Source of the DNA: Cervus elaphus
Taxonomy: Eukaryota; Chordata; Mammalia; Artiodactyla; Cervidae
Assembly (NCBI RefSeq): GCF_910594005.1
Contig: NC_057838.1
Span: 31,240,001-31,304,000, forward strand
Length of the DNA: 64,000 nucleotides
Direction of reading: 5' to 3'
The notes under the pieces were generated by a model, which had not been told where the DNA came from, ran no database searches, and saw only the letters and a program-made list of their open reading frames with translations. Below are positions 25,121 through 36,190 of the stretch, piece after piece (within the stretch, counting starts at the first letter, position 1; the number at the start of each line of letters is the position of its first letter). The translations under genes and the position numbers were made by a program.

Positions 25121-25129
25121 GTTCTGGGT

Positions 25130-25275
25130 GAAACCAAAGAGGCTGCGATTTTAACAAGCCCCAGGTGCTGTGCATGAAGCTCGGGTTTTGAGAAGCTGGG
25201 CTTCACCAATCCTGGGTTTTTAACAAGCTCCAGGTGTTGCTCTTGTTGCCCAGATTCTGAGAAGCAGGGCTCAAG
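25130..25275 (+). repeat. Two tandem MER5-like hAT pieces
   Basis: Two diverged copies about 66 bp apart: gattttaacaagccccaggt ... ggttttgagaagctgggc and gtttttaacaagctccaggt ... agattctgagaagcagggc. Each resembles the MER5A section with ctaacaagttcccaggtgat and tttgagaaccactg. Confidence 0.45.
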
Positions 25276-25289
25276 AGCGACTCCGGAGT

Positions 25290-25880
25290 CTCCACAGCTG
25301 GGATTCAAGCGGGTTCAGCCCAATTTGTTAACTCTCAGCGTTGTTACTTTCTCAACCTTGAATGTTTGCCCTGGTTCAGATGCCAGGGTCTTCATTTTGC
25401 AGTTGAGACTTCTGCTTCGTATCATACCTTGCTCAGCATTGCAGGAGCCCTGCTTTGCCTCCCGTGGTCTGCAGATGGCTGGGGGGAGGTGGAGGGTGCT
25501 GGGTGACCTATGAATGAATTTTCCTAGTGTCTTTGCTCCGTTGCTGCCTGGAGCTCCTTTGCAGCCTCAAAGACTGTGTTCCTCACCCATGTCTCCAGTT
25601 AGTGCCCTGGACTCCCCACGTCAGGAATTTTAATCCTGGTGCAATGTTTTAGCCATTCTAAGAAGCTAACCAGAAATAGCCTTGTGCCTTTGAAATGGAG
25701 CAGGACCCTATGGTTCTTCTCACCTCATGTCCTCTGCCTGCTTGTGTCTGTAGAAGAACTTTACCCAAAGAGTAAGTTTAATCAGAGAAGTGAGAAAATG
25801 CAGAAGGAAAGGAAAACAGTCAAGCAGGACAAAATAATAATAGTTTAGTCATTAAACAAAGTCAAGAGCCTTTAGTTCCT
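25290..25880. other. No recognised feature
   Basis: No gene or repeat recognised. The ORF at 25639-25848 is not recognisable. Confidence 0.35.
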
Positions 25881-25884
25881 CCTT

Positions 25885-26370
25885 GAGGGTTACAGATAAT
25901 ATTCTGAGCCAGGTCCTGTGAGCTGTCTTGTAGATACTGAAACCCCCACCATGTGGAAGAAGTTAATTACATGATGACCAGAGTGTAGCCATGACATATG
26001 CTGCCACAATTCTGAGAACTAGCCTCAACAAAATGGGATCAAACTGACCCTGGAACTAAAGATTAACTGTACTCAAAACAATTGAGATGACACCATCAGA
26101 CCGTGGCGTGACCACCTTGAAGACGACGGTCAGAGCTGACTGTGTGGTTTTTACATGTAGCCCCTCCTCTGCCCGTGCACCCCTGAAACGCCCCTTTGAA
26201 AGCTTGCCCACTGATTGTCAGTGGAGGAGTTGAGCTCTGGACACAAGTCTGCCCTTGGCCCTGGTTGCTGGCCTCTGAAATAAAGCAAACTTTTCTTTTC
26301 ACCAGTTGTGCCTCTTTATTGGCTTTTGAGTGGCAAGCAGCCAGACCCCAATTTTGGTCACATGTTAATT
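25885..26370 (+). mobile_element. ERV-like LTR relic
   Basis: The end of the block looks like a retroviral LTR: gttgctggcctctgaaataa contains a poly(A) signal-like AATAAA, followed by tttcaccagttgtgcctctt and tattggcttttgagtggc. The left border is not defined. It is non-coding; no gag, pol or env remains were recognised next to it, so it may be a solo LTR. Confidence 0.45.
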
Positions 26371-26594
26371 ACCTCTTCTGAAGGCCCATCGCCTTCAAGG
26401 AAAACTCAGAGCCCTTAACCAGGCACCAACATAGCATAAACCGGCTTCTGGATGGTTTTCTAGAGACTGGAACTGCTAACCCGTAGGAGACCTGCGGCGG
26501 GTCTGCGGGTCTTTACAGTCCACTATTTGTAAAGTACTCAGCACTATGCTGCTCCAGTAAAATATGAACCGTTGGTTCTTCAGTAAACACACTC

Positions 26595-26873
26595 ATCCAT
26601 TAAACATATATGGAGCACCTACCCTATGACAGGCACTCTGTACTCACAGACCTTGGGATTAAAACATACATGGCCCTTCATGAGATTAAGAGCCAGTCTG
26701 ATGGAGAAGATAGACTTAACAAGCACCGTTTAAATAAACATAAAATTACAACTATGATGGCTTCTATGAAAGAAGGGTACATGGTGTTTTGGGAGCACAG
26801 AGACAGAACTGTGTTAGGGGGTCAGAGAGGGCTTCCTGGAGAGAGTAGATATGTAGGTGGAAAAAAAAAAAAA
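26595..26873 (+). repeat. L2-like fragment with A-run
   Basis: ttaaacatatatggagcacc, taccctatgacaggcactct and ggcccttcatgagattaaga resemble the L2 part that reads attgagcacctactatgtgc. An A run of 12 ends the block at about 26861-26872. Confidence 0.5.
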
Positions 26874-26940
26874 GGAAAACCAGGGAGCAGATAAGAGCAG
26901 AGATAGGACATTCATTCACATGGAATAGCTATGCCTTAGG

Positions 26941-29900
26941 AATATCCCCTTCATGGATCACTGCCTTGTGGTGGCAAACGGCTCGTGTAACTCAATGAAG
27001 TTATGAGTCATGCTGTGTAGACCCAAGACAGACGGGTCATAGTGGAGAGTTCTGACAAAACATGATTCACTGGAGGAGGGAATGGCTAACCACTGCAGTA
27101 TACTAGCCATGAGAACTCAATGAACTGTATAAAAAGGTAAAAAGATCTAACACCAAAAGATGAGCCCCCTAGATTGGAAGGTGTCCAATAAGCTACGGAA
27201 AAGAGTGGAGGAGAATTACCAATAGCCCCAAAATGAAGTGTCTGGGCTAAAGTGGAAACAATGTTCAATTGTGGATGTGTCTGGCGATGAAAGTAAAATC
27301 TGATACTGTAATGAATAATATTGCATAGGAACCTGGAATGCTAGGTCTGTGAATCAAGGTAAATTGGGTGTGGTCAAGCAGGAGATGGCAAAAGTAAATA
27401 ATTGACATCTTAGGGATCAGTGAACTAAAATGGATGGAAATGAGTGAATTTAATTTATTATATCTACTACTGTGGGCAAGAATCCCACAGAAGAAATGGA
27501 GTAGCCCTCATAATCAAAAAAAGCATCTGAAATGCAGTACTTGGGTGCAACCTTAAACACGACAGAGTGATCTCAGTTATTTCCAAGGCAAACCATTCAA
27601 TATCACAGTAATCCAAGTCTACGGCCCAACCACCAATGCAAAAGAAGCTGAAGGTGATGAGTTCTATGAAGACCTAGAAGACTTCGTAGAACTAGCATCA
27701 AGAAACTAAGTTCTCTTCATCATAGGAGATTGGAATGCAGAGGTAGGAAGTCAAGATACCTGGGGCAACAGGCAAGTTTGGTCCTGGAGGACAAAATGAA
27801 GGCTAACAGATTTCTGCCAAGAGAATTCCCTGGTCATAGCAAACACCCTCTCCCAACAACACAAGAGATGACTCTACACGTGGACATCACTAAACAGTCA
27901 ATACCGAAGTTTGACTGATTACATTCTTTGTTGCTGATGATGCAGCAATACAGTCAGTAAAAACAAGACCTGCAGTTGACTGTGGCTCAGATCATCAGCC
28001 TCATAGCAAGATTCAGGCTTAAACTAAAGAAACTGGGGAAGACCGCTAAACCAGTCAAGTACAACTTAAATCAAATTCCCTATGAATATACAGTGGAGGC
28101 GACAAATAGATTCAAGGGGTTAGATCTCGTAAACAGAGTGCCTGAAGAAGTATAGACAGAGGTCCATAATACTGTACAGGGAGCAGCAAATAAAGCCATC
28201 CCAAAGAAAAAGAAAAGGAAGAAGACAAAGTGGCTGTCTGGGGAGGGTTTACAAATAGCTGAGGAAAGAAGAGAAGCAAAAAGCAAAGATGAAAGGGGAA
28301 GGTACACGCAACTAAATGCAGAGTTCCAGAGAATAGCAAGGAAAGACAAGGCCTTCTTCAATGAACAACGCAAAGAAATAGAGGTAAACAACAGAAAGAG
28401 TAAGACTAGAGATCTCTTCAAGAAAACTGGAAATATCAAAGGAACATTTTACCCAAAGACAGGCATAATAAAGGACAGAAATAGTAAAGACATAAATGAA
28501 GAAGAGATCAAGAAGAGATAAAAAGAATATACAGAACTGTATAAAGAAAGATCTTAATGACCTGGATAACCACGATGATGTAGTCTTTCACTTAGAGCCA
28601 GACATTCTGGAGTGTGAAGTCAAGTGGGCCTTCTTAGAAAGCACTGCTGCCAATAAAGCTAGTGGAGGTGATGGGGTCCTAAGACATGATACTATTAAAG
28701 TGCTTCACTGAATATGTCAGCATATTTGGAAAACCCAGAAGTGACCACAGGACTGGAAAAGGTCAATCCCCATCCCAGTTTCCAAGAAGGGCAATACTAA
28801 AGAATGTTCAAACCACCAGACAATTTCACTCATCTCCCATGCCAGTAAGGTTATGCTCAAAATCCAGCAAGCTAGGCTTCAGCATTACATGAACTGAGAA
28901 TTTCCAGATGTTCAAGCTGGGTTTAGAAAAGACAGAGGAACCTGAGATCAAACTGCCAACATTCACTGGATCACAGAGAAAGCAAGGGAATTCCAGAAAA
29001 ATATCTACCTCTGTTTCATTGACTACACTAAACCCTTTGACTGTGTGGATCATAATAAACTGGGAAAAATTCTTGGAGAGATGTGAATACCAGACCATAT
29101 TACCCTTCTATTGAGAAGCCTGTATGCGGGTCAAGAAACAACAATTAGAATCTTGTATGGAAAAACTGACTGGTTCAGGGCTGAGAAAGGAGTACAACAA
29201 GGCTGTTTATCATTATCTTGTTTATTTAATTTATACACAGAACACATCCCACGAAATGCTGGGCTGAATGAATTACAAGCTAGAATCAAGATCACCAGGA
29301 GAAATATTAACAACCTCAGACTTACGTATGATACCACTCTAATGGCAGAAAGTGAAGAGGAACTATTGAGCCTCTTGATGAGGGTAAAGGAGGAGAGTAA
29401 AAGGGCCAGCTAAAAATGCAATACTAAAAAATACACACACAAACAAAAACTAAGATCATAGCATTTCGTCCATTACTTCAAGGCAAGTTGTAGGGGAAAA
29501 GATGGAAGCAGGGACATATTTCCTCTTCTTGGGCTCTAAAATCACTGCAGATGGTGACTGTAGCCATGAAATTAGAAGATCATTGCATCTTGACAGGAAA
29601 GAAGACAGTGTATTAAAAAGGAAAGACATCACTTTGCTGACAAAAGGTCCATGTAGTCAAGGCTCTGGTCTTTCCAGTAGTCATGTACAGATGTGAGAGT
29701 TGGATCATAAAGAAGGTAGAGCATTGAAGAATTTATGCTTTTGAGCTGTTGTGCTGGAGAAGCCTCTTGAGAGTCCTGTGGACAGCAAGGAGATCAAACC
29801 TTAAAATCTTAAAAAAATCAATCAAAATAAATCAACCCTGAATACTCTTTGGAAGGACTGATGCTGAAGCTCCAATACTTTGGCCACCTGATTCGAAGAA

Positions 29901-30118
29901 AACTTGACTCATTGAAAAAGGCCCTGATGCTGGGAAAGACTGAAGGCAGAAGAAGAAGACGGTGACAGAGGATGAGATGGTTGGATGGCATCACAGATTC
30001 AATGGATATGAACTTGGGAAAACTCCAGGAGATGGTGAGGGACAGGAAAGCCTGGCATGTTGCAGTCCATGGGGTTGCAAAGAGTTGGGCACAACTTGGT
30101 GGCTGAGCAACAACAATA
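26941..30118 (+). mobile_element. Nearly full-length BovB (RTE) LINE, inactive
   Basis: About 3.2 kb in sense orientation, close to the full length of BovB. The endonuclease part is readable (IIGDWNAEVGSQD at 27720-27758). Reverse transcriptase motif A reads CFIDYTKPFDCVDH (about 29010-29050) and the region after motif C reads LMAESEEELLSLLMRV (29341-29388). Motif C itself is damaged (TYDTTL in place of the expected YADD core). The reading is split over several frames with many stops, so it cannot make protein. The 3' end has gttgcaaagagttgggcaca and an aacaacaata tail. BovB supplies the enzymes that mobilise Bov-tA and Bov-A2 SINEs, and it reached ruminants by horizontal transfer. Confidence 0.95.
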
Positions 30119-30334
30119 GGAATATCAAAATCATTCACACATTACACAGTATCCCAGGACAGCTGGCCTCAAAATCAACACATATAAATGGACCATCTTC
30201 TATGTAAATGCTATCTAGTATTGCTACTAAATTCTAATAAACCAAGGCATAAATGTTTATCTAATGAATAAAATCCTGATGTCATACAGATTTATATTTG
30301 GTTATATAGAAAGTTGTACCAATAGTTATAATTA

Positions 30335-30510
30335 GAAAAACAATAAGCATTATATATATATTTTTTTTCATTAAGTGTCACATAAATCCTAGAAAGTAGG
30401 TACTAAATTTAGGTTATTTACACTTAAGAGATAGAAACTAAGGTGCAGAGAGGAATTTGGGGTCCAAGTCTGGCTAATTCCAGACCCTGGTGTTCCTTCT
30501 CATGTAAAGC
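30335..30510 (+). repeat. MIR, sense
   Basis: tcctagaaagtaggtactaa, cttaagagatagaaactaag, gtgcagagaggaatttgggg and ctaattccagaccctggtg are in MIR order. Confidence 0.7.
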
Positions 30511-30579
30511 AGTGAATCACTATTCTTTATATGAATGAATTATATGAATCACTATTCATATCATTGGGTGGGTCTCACA

Positions 30580-30697
30580 ATTGCCCTGATGGTGGGAAAG
30601 ATTGAAGACAAAGAAGAAAGAGGCAGCAACGGTTGAGATGGTTAGACAGCATCACCAACTCAACAGGCAAGAATACGAGCAAACTGTGGGAGACAGC
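30580..30697 (+). mobile_element. BovB 3' fragment
   Basis: gccctgatggtgggaaagat, tgaagacaaagaagaaagag and ggttagacagcatcaccaac correspond to the part of BovB shortly before its 3' end. A Bov-tA follows directly. Confidence 0.8.
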
Positions 30698-30915
30698 CGG
30701 GTTTCCCAGGTGGCACCGTGGGAAAACATCGGCCTGCCAAAATAGGAGATGCAAGTTTGATCCCTGGGTCAGGAAGATCCCCTGGAGGACGAAATGGCAA
30801 CCCACTCCAATACTCTTGACTGGGGAAGCCCAGGGACAGAAGAGCCTGGCAGGCTACAGTCCATGGGGTAGCAAGAGTCTAACTGACTTAGCAACTAAAC
30901 AATAACAACAACAAC
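30698..30915 (+). mobile_element. Bov-tA SINE
   Basis: gtttcccaggtggcaccgtg, gcaagtttgatccctgggtc, atggcaacccactccaatac and aggctacagtccatggggta, ending in an aacaataacaacaacaac tail. Confidence 0.9.
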
Positions 30916-31017
30916 TGCAGTGCTGATAACACAGAGGTCAGGCTCAATGAAAGTCAGATTTGGTCTTTATTTATTTTTTTTCCCCTCAAGTTCATCACAG
31001 TTCACTAAGTTCAGTGC

Positions 31018-31112
31018 AGAATTCCATGGATAGAGGAGCCTGGCAGGCTACCGTCCATGGGGTCACAAAGAGTCAGACATGACTGAGCAACTAACCACTT
31101 TCACCCTTTCAT
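31018..31112 (+). mobile_element. Bov-tA 3' fragment
   Basis: agaattccatggatagagga, gcctggcaggctaccgtcca and gtcacaaagagtcagacatg. The tRNA head is missing. Confidence 0.85.
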
Positions 31113-31134
31113 TACTACAGTCTCGCAATTTTAC

Positions 31135-32185
31135 CTATATTTTTATTTGTTTATTTTTATCCTTTTTGCCATTGCGGAAGTATAATTGATTTAGGATGCT
31201 GTGCTGATTTCTGCTGTAGTGCAAAATGACTCAGTTCAGTCACTCAGTCATGTCCAGCTATTTGTAAAGCCATGGACTGTAGCACGCCAAGCTTCGCTGT
31301 CCATCAACTCCCGGAGTCTACTCAAACTCATGTCCATCACGTCAGTGATGCCATCCAACCATCTCATCCTCTGTCATCCCCTTCTCCTCCTGCCTTCCAT
31401 CTTTCCCAGCGAGTCGGTTCTTCATATCAGGTGGCCAAAGTATTGGAGTTTCAGCTACAGCATCTGTCCTTCCAATGAACTTTCAGGACTGATGTCCTTT
31501 AGGATTGACTGGTTGGATCTCCTTGCAGTCCAAGGGACTCTCAAGAGTCTTCTCCAACACCACAGTTCAAAAGCATCAATTCTTCTGCACTCAGCTTTCT
31601 TTATAGTCCAACTCTCACATCCATACATGATTCCTGGAAAAACCATAGCTTTGACTAGATGGACCTTTGTTGGTAAAGTACTGTCTCTGCTTTTTAATAA
31701 GTTGTCTAGGTTGGTCATAGCTTTTCTTCCAAGAAGGAAGCATCTTTTAATTGCATGGCTGCAGTCACCATCTGCAGTGATTTTGGAGTCCAAGAAAATA
31801 GTCTGTCACTGTTTCCATTGTTCCCCCATCTATTTGCCATAAGGTGATGGGACTGGATGCCATGATCTTAGTGTTTTGAGTGATGAGTTTTAAGCCAGCT
31901 TTTTCACCCTACTCTTTTACTTTCATCAAGAGGCTCTTCAGTTCTTCTTTGCTTTCTGCCATAGGGTGGTGTCATCTGCATATGTGAAGTTATTGATATT
32001 TCTCCTGGCAATCTTGATTCCAGCTTGTGCTTCATTCAGCCTGGCATTCTGCATGATGTACTCTGCATATAAGTTAAACAAAGAGGGTGACAAGCCTTGG
32101 TCTACTCCTTTCCCATTTCTGAAAAATGATTCTGTGGAACTTATATACACTTTTTATATCATTTTCATATTTTTTTTTTAAAGAA
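31135..32185 (-). mobile_element. L1 3' UTR fragment split by a BovB
   Basis: Left part 31135-31228 reads ttgatttaggatgctgtgct and gatttctgctgtagtgcaaa; right part from about 32126 reads cttatatacactttttatat. Both are antisense ruminant L1 3' UTR. The BovB at 31229-32125 lies between, with aaaatgactcagt at the left and aaaatgattctgt at the right as a diverged target duplication. Confidence 0.75.
31229..32125 (-). mobile_element. 5'-truncated BovB, antisense
   Basis: cagtcactcagtcatgtcca, gtgatgccatccaaccatct, ggattgactggttggatctc and accatctgcagtgattttgg are antisense BovB 3' sequence. On the minus strand RT-end coding text is still readable at 31938-32150 (NNFTYADDTTLWQKAK), so the YADD core survives in this copy although the element is truncated and broken. 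The 213-codon plus-strand frame at 31201-31842 is its antisense shadow. Confidence 0.93.
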
Positions 32186-32189
32186 CAGA

Positions 32190-33175
32190 CTACTTAAGTG
32201 TAGTCACAATAGTCACCAAGGTGCAACAGAGAGTCAGGAATTGAAGCAGAAATTAGTATAATTGTAATCTAATAATATATACATATAGATGTATATCTGT
32301 GTGAATAACAGTCAATTGATATTTTCTTCTCATTTTCTGAAAGCTCAGAAGAAAAGTGATCTGGACAGATATCCCTTTATTATTAGTTAAATTACCCGAG
32401 TTTTAAAAAGACTACAATTTCAGTTCACAGAAAACACAGTAAGAATTACACTTAGGAAGAAAGGTTATCTTTTATGTGGAGTTGATGACATGTTTAATAT
32501 TAAATTCTTCTTTTGTTAGACAGACAATTTTAATTTCAGAAATTAAATCTGCAGGTGATGCCAAAGCAAATATCCCATTGGGTACATGGTGAACAATACT
32601 CCTATAAGCCTGGAAGTAAACTAAGATCAGCATAGACATAATAAACAAGGTTTTAGCTGGTATTACAAAACTACCTTTATCTGATTCTTTGTTCTTTTAA
32701 CAGAGGTGCTGCCCTTAAACTCCTGAAATTTGCAGTCGAGACAAGAGTGTGCAAATCAATAGACACATAATTCATCCCAGGTAGTATGTTTGGGAGGTGA
32801 CCTTTCCAGCTGAGAAGGAAGAAAGCTCTCACAAATGTGTAGATGAAAGGAAAACTATCAGAGTGTCAAGAGGGGGTCAGAGGACACAGCTGCCAGCTCA
32901 GCCAGGGTGAAGCTGAGCTTGTCAGGTACTAATGGAGCTTCACGAGGCATCAGAAAGTGACCAGTAGCCTTGATTGCTGCGTTATCCACACAGCCCATGA
33001 ACTGCAGGCCAGAACATCCCTGTTAGTCTACTTGGCAGGGAGGACCCAAGGCTTCCTATGCCACGAACCTGTAAACAAGAGGTGCTTAGCTCTTCCTAGT
33101 CTGCCTCGGACTCAGGAAGGGCGTGGTCATGATTCAGAAACACCTTTCCTAGCACATCACAGGGATACAGCACTA
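32190..33175. other. No recognised feature
   Basis: Unique-looking sequence. The plus-strand ORF at 32957-33187 has no recognisable similarity. Confidence 0.4.
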
Positions 33176-33176
33176 A

Positions 33177-33325
33177 GAGAAGAATGAATCAGCAAATAAA
33201 AAGAAGAGGAGAAAAGACAGATGGAGACAGAAAGAGAGAGAGGAGAGGGAGGAGAGAAAGAAAGAGAAGTGAGCAAGTAGAAGCAAGGACAGGAAGCAGA
33301 GGATGGAGGGGTGGGAAGGGATGAT
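33177..33325. repeat. Purine-rich GA tract
   Basis: About 150 bp almost entirely of A and G on the plus strand, including agagagagaggagagggagg. Low-complexity sequence, able in principle to form a triplex. Confidence 0.9.
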
Positions 33326-33436
33326 GGAGACATCACATTCTCTCCTTCTGAGAGGATCAATCACAATGATACATTCGGAAAACAAGTATTTGCTTTATAC
33401 CTTCTTGTATTTCTATAAACCATTGTGCATTGCAGA

Positions 33437-33650
33437 TAGGTGTGCTATCACTCAGCACTGTCCTACTCTTTGCAACCCTGTGGATTGTAGCCCACCAGGC
33501 TCCTCTGCCCATGGGGTTCTCCAGACAAGAACACTGGAGTGGGTAGCCATTTCCTTCTCCAGGGGATCTTCCCAACCCAGGGATCAAACCTGCGTCTCCT
33601 TTATCTCTTGCATTGGCAGGTGGATTCTTTACCTCTGAGCCAGCAGAGGT
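33437..33650 (-). mobile_element. Bov-tA SINE, antisense
   Basis: ctactctttgcaaccctgtg, agcccaccaggctcctctgc, tctccaggggatcttcccaa and gcaggtggattctttacctc are in antisense order. Confidence 0.93.
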
Positions 33651-33654
33651 TACA

Positions 33655-34170
33655 TAATTCACTGTAGTATGTTAAACTGTGGACCCCAAAAGATATGTCT
33701 ACTTCTTAACCTCCTGAACTTGTGAGTATAGCCTTATTGAGAAAGCATTTGGACAGTGTCTATCTAACAAGAAGTTATACTACAAATGGAGTTAAGACTT
33801 TCGAGATGAGGTCATCCTGGATTATCTCTGTTGGCCCTGAAACCAAGGACAAGTATCCTCAACAGAGACACACAGAGGGGACACCCACAGAGAAAAGAAC
33901 CATGGAGAAGACTGTGTGGGGATGGAGACAGAGACTGAAGTGATGCAGAGACTGAAGTGATGTGGCCACAAGTCAAGGGATGCTTGGAGCCACCAGAAGC
34001 TGGAAAGGCAAGAAAACATCCTCTTACACAGCCTTCAGAGGAGGATTTGACCATGTCAACACCTTAATTTTGGACACCTAGCCTCCAGAACTGTAACAGA
34101 ATGAATTTCTCTTATTTTAACCAACAAGTTTGTGGTCACTTGTTTTGGCAACCCCAGGAAATGAATAAAC
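33655..34170 (+). mobile_element. MaLR-class LTR-like relic
   Basis: gtggaccccaaaagatatgt, aagactttcgagatgaggtc, gccaccagaagctggaaagg, tggcctccagaactgt-like text and caacaagtttgtggtcactt follow a common mammalian LTR/MaLR repeat. There is an internal tandem repeat of gactgaagtgatg at 33933-33962. Family name uncertain. Confidence 0.55.
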
Positions 34171-34171
34171 C

Positions 34172-34660
34172 CATTTGTTGCTTTTCAGTCACCCAGTCAT
34201 GTCTGACTCTTCGCAAACCCGTGGACTGCAGCACGGAAGGCCTCCCTGTCCCTCACCATCTCCCAGAGTTTGGCCAAGTTCATGTCTTTTGCATCGGTGA
34301 TGCCATCCAGCCATCCAGCCATCTCATCCTCTGACTCCCTCTTCTCCTTCTTTCCTCAATCTTTTCCAGCATCAGGGACTTTTCCAATAAGTCAGCTGTT
34401 CACGTCAGATGACCAAAATACTGAAGCTTCAACCTCAGCATCAGTCCTTCCAGCAAGCATTCAGGGTTGATTTCCCTTAAGATTGACTGGTTTGATCTCC
34501 TTGCTGTCCAAGGGACTCTCAGGAGTCTTCTCCAGCACCACAGTTTGAAGGCATCTATTCTTTGGTGCTCTGCCTTCTTTACGGTCCAGCTTTTCACAAC
34601 CACATGTGACCACTAGGAAGATCATAGCCTTGACTATATGGACCTTTGCCATCAGAATAC
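34172..34660 (-). mobile_element. 5'-truncated BovB, antisense
   Basis: cagtcacccagtcatgtctg, ggtgatgccatccagccatc, agattgactggtttgatctc and gactatatggacctttgcca. It contains a small local duplication (ccatccagccatccagccat). Confidence 0.92.
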
Positions 34661-35200
34661 AAAGTCAAATAACAAGTCAAAAATCCCATCTGTCCTTCCT
34701 CCCAGCTTCTCTCTCATCTGAACGACATCATTTGTTTCCCCAATATGATACACTGAGGGCTTGTGGAATATACTCAACTTGTAGACATGCCCTTTCTATT
34801 TTGCCTCAGTATTTTAAAAGCCAACTAGAGAATCAGGAGAGTTATTTTTTAAGTTCAGATTTCTAGCTTTCCTTGTGAAGACAGACAGTCTGGGAACACA
34901 GTCCCCATTCCTACAGTGGCAGCTGTCAGCAAGCGCTGAAGAACATCTCTACCTTCAGGTGGCCTGAGCTCTTCAGCTCACGGTATCTGCCTCCTTGTCA
35001 CTACCACCTCTGATGGTGTCTACCTGAGTCTCTTTTTATCATCAGTAGGATGGGTGTGGTTTGGTAGACACTGAGCTTTCCACCGCCAAGAAAAGAGTCT
35101 CTCTTTAACACACATTGGCTGAATCTTGAGCAATATACAAACTCCACTGAAATCAGAAACATTATCTCAAGAACACATCCTTGAAAAAGCTACTCTAAAG
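34661..35200. other. No recognised feature
   Basis: Unique-looking sequence without recognised genes or repeats. Confidence 0.35.
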
Positions 35201-35204
35201 TAAG

Positions 35205-35815
35205 GTAAGCTGGAAAAGCAGCAGGATATAAAATTGAAAGATCATTTATTTTCATATACACAAAAAAAAATCACTAACAAGATGTGTCAAAGAGACAACC
35301 GCCACTAAAATAGCTACAAAAAAATCACCTATCCAGGAACAAGTATATCTTTTCATTTAATTAGGTTGACTTCTGTCTTTCATTAGAATTTTAAAATTCC
35401 CCTTACGTCTACTCCCTTGAAGGTAATTTGTAACTTTTTTGTGATCTTAATAGAAAAGATTAACATTTTCTTTTTCTAGAGCTGGATAAGCTGCTTTTAG
35501 CATTAATATGGAGAAAATAGAAAAACCAAGAGAACTCTGAAAAAGAAGAGCAAGTGTGCCTGAGTGTTTGGGGATGCTGATGAATGGAGGTGAAGTAAAG
35601 GAAGACAAAGCCTACCAAGTATGATATTGTGACAGCTGATTATAAACATCCAGGAAGAAAAATAACAAATTTGATACAAGACCAAGGAGATCAATGGACT
35701 GTTGGAATAAAACAGAAAGTCCAGAAATAGACCCAGGTGCATATGAGAATTTCCTATAATAAATAATAAAGGTAGTAATTCAAATCACCATGGGCAGAGT
35801 AACCGTTTAATAATA
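35205..35815 (+). mobile_element. Old L1 ORF2 pieces
   Basis: 35205-35342 (gcagcaggatataaaattga, then a diverged stretch) and 35495-35815 (gaactctgaaaaagaagagc, aaagtccagaaatagaccca, atcaccatgggcagagtaac) resemble consecutive L1 ORF2 parts. Non-L1-looking sequence at 35343-35494 separates them, so it may be an insertion or a badly eroded part. Confidence 0.5.
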
Positions 35816-35824
35816 ATCTAACAG

Positions 35825-36190
35825 ACATCAACCTGTCGGGCATTTGTTGGTTTACAAACTTGGGAGTTCCCTGGGTGAAATCTGAAACTGGCTCCTGTAC
35901 GCAGACGGCAAAGAGAGGCCAAAGAAAGAGACAGAGCACTTCTGTTTGGCAGGTGGCTGGTTTAATAAGCCAAGGAACTTACAGACGAGGCTAGTCTTGG
36001 GTGTCCACCTGCCAGAATCTTAAAAGTTGAGATACAGGCCTTTAAACCATTCAGATGGTCTCAATTATGCCTTTCCTTCTCAAGTCTACTTCCTGGAAAA
36101 TGGCTCCCACTGTGGGAATGGTAGGCCCAGCCTGAGGGTCAATTGAAGGTCAAATCCTCCCAGTAACCTCCTCCAACATAAATGTATAAT
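35825..36190 (-). other. Possible LTR-like block
   Basis: gtggctggtttaataagcca on the plus strand gives, on the minus strand, a TTATTAAAC-containing text, and the block has the GC pattern of an LTR. Borders and family could not be set. Confidence 0.25.

Noticed and set aside
25885..26370. A complete endogenous retrovirus
   Set aside because: Only an LTR-like end with a poly(A) signal is visible; no internal retroviral coding remains were recognised nearby.
29111..29413. 100-codon reverse transcriptase-like ORF
   Set aside because: It is a surviving piece of the broken BovB RT, without start context and with a damaged motif C, not a host gene.
31201..31842. 213-codon plus-strand ORF
   Set aside because: It is the antisense shadow of a BovB element lying on the minus strand; the same shadow occurs at 60905-61504.
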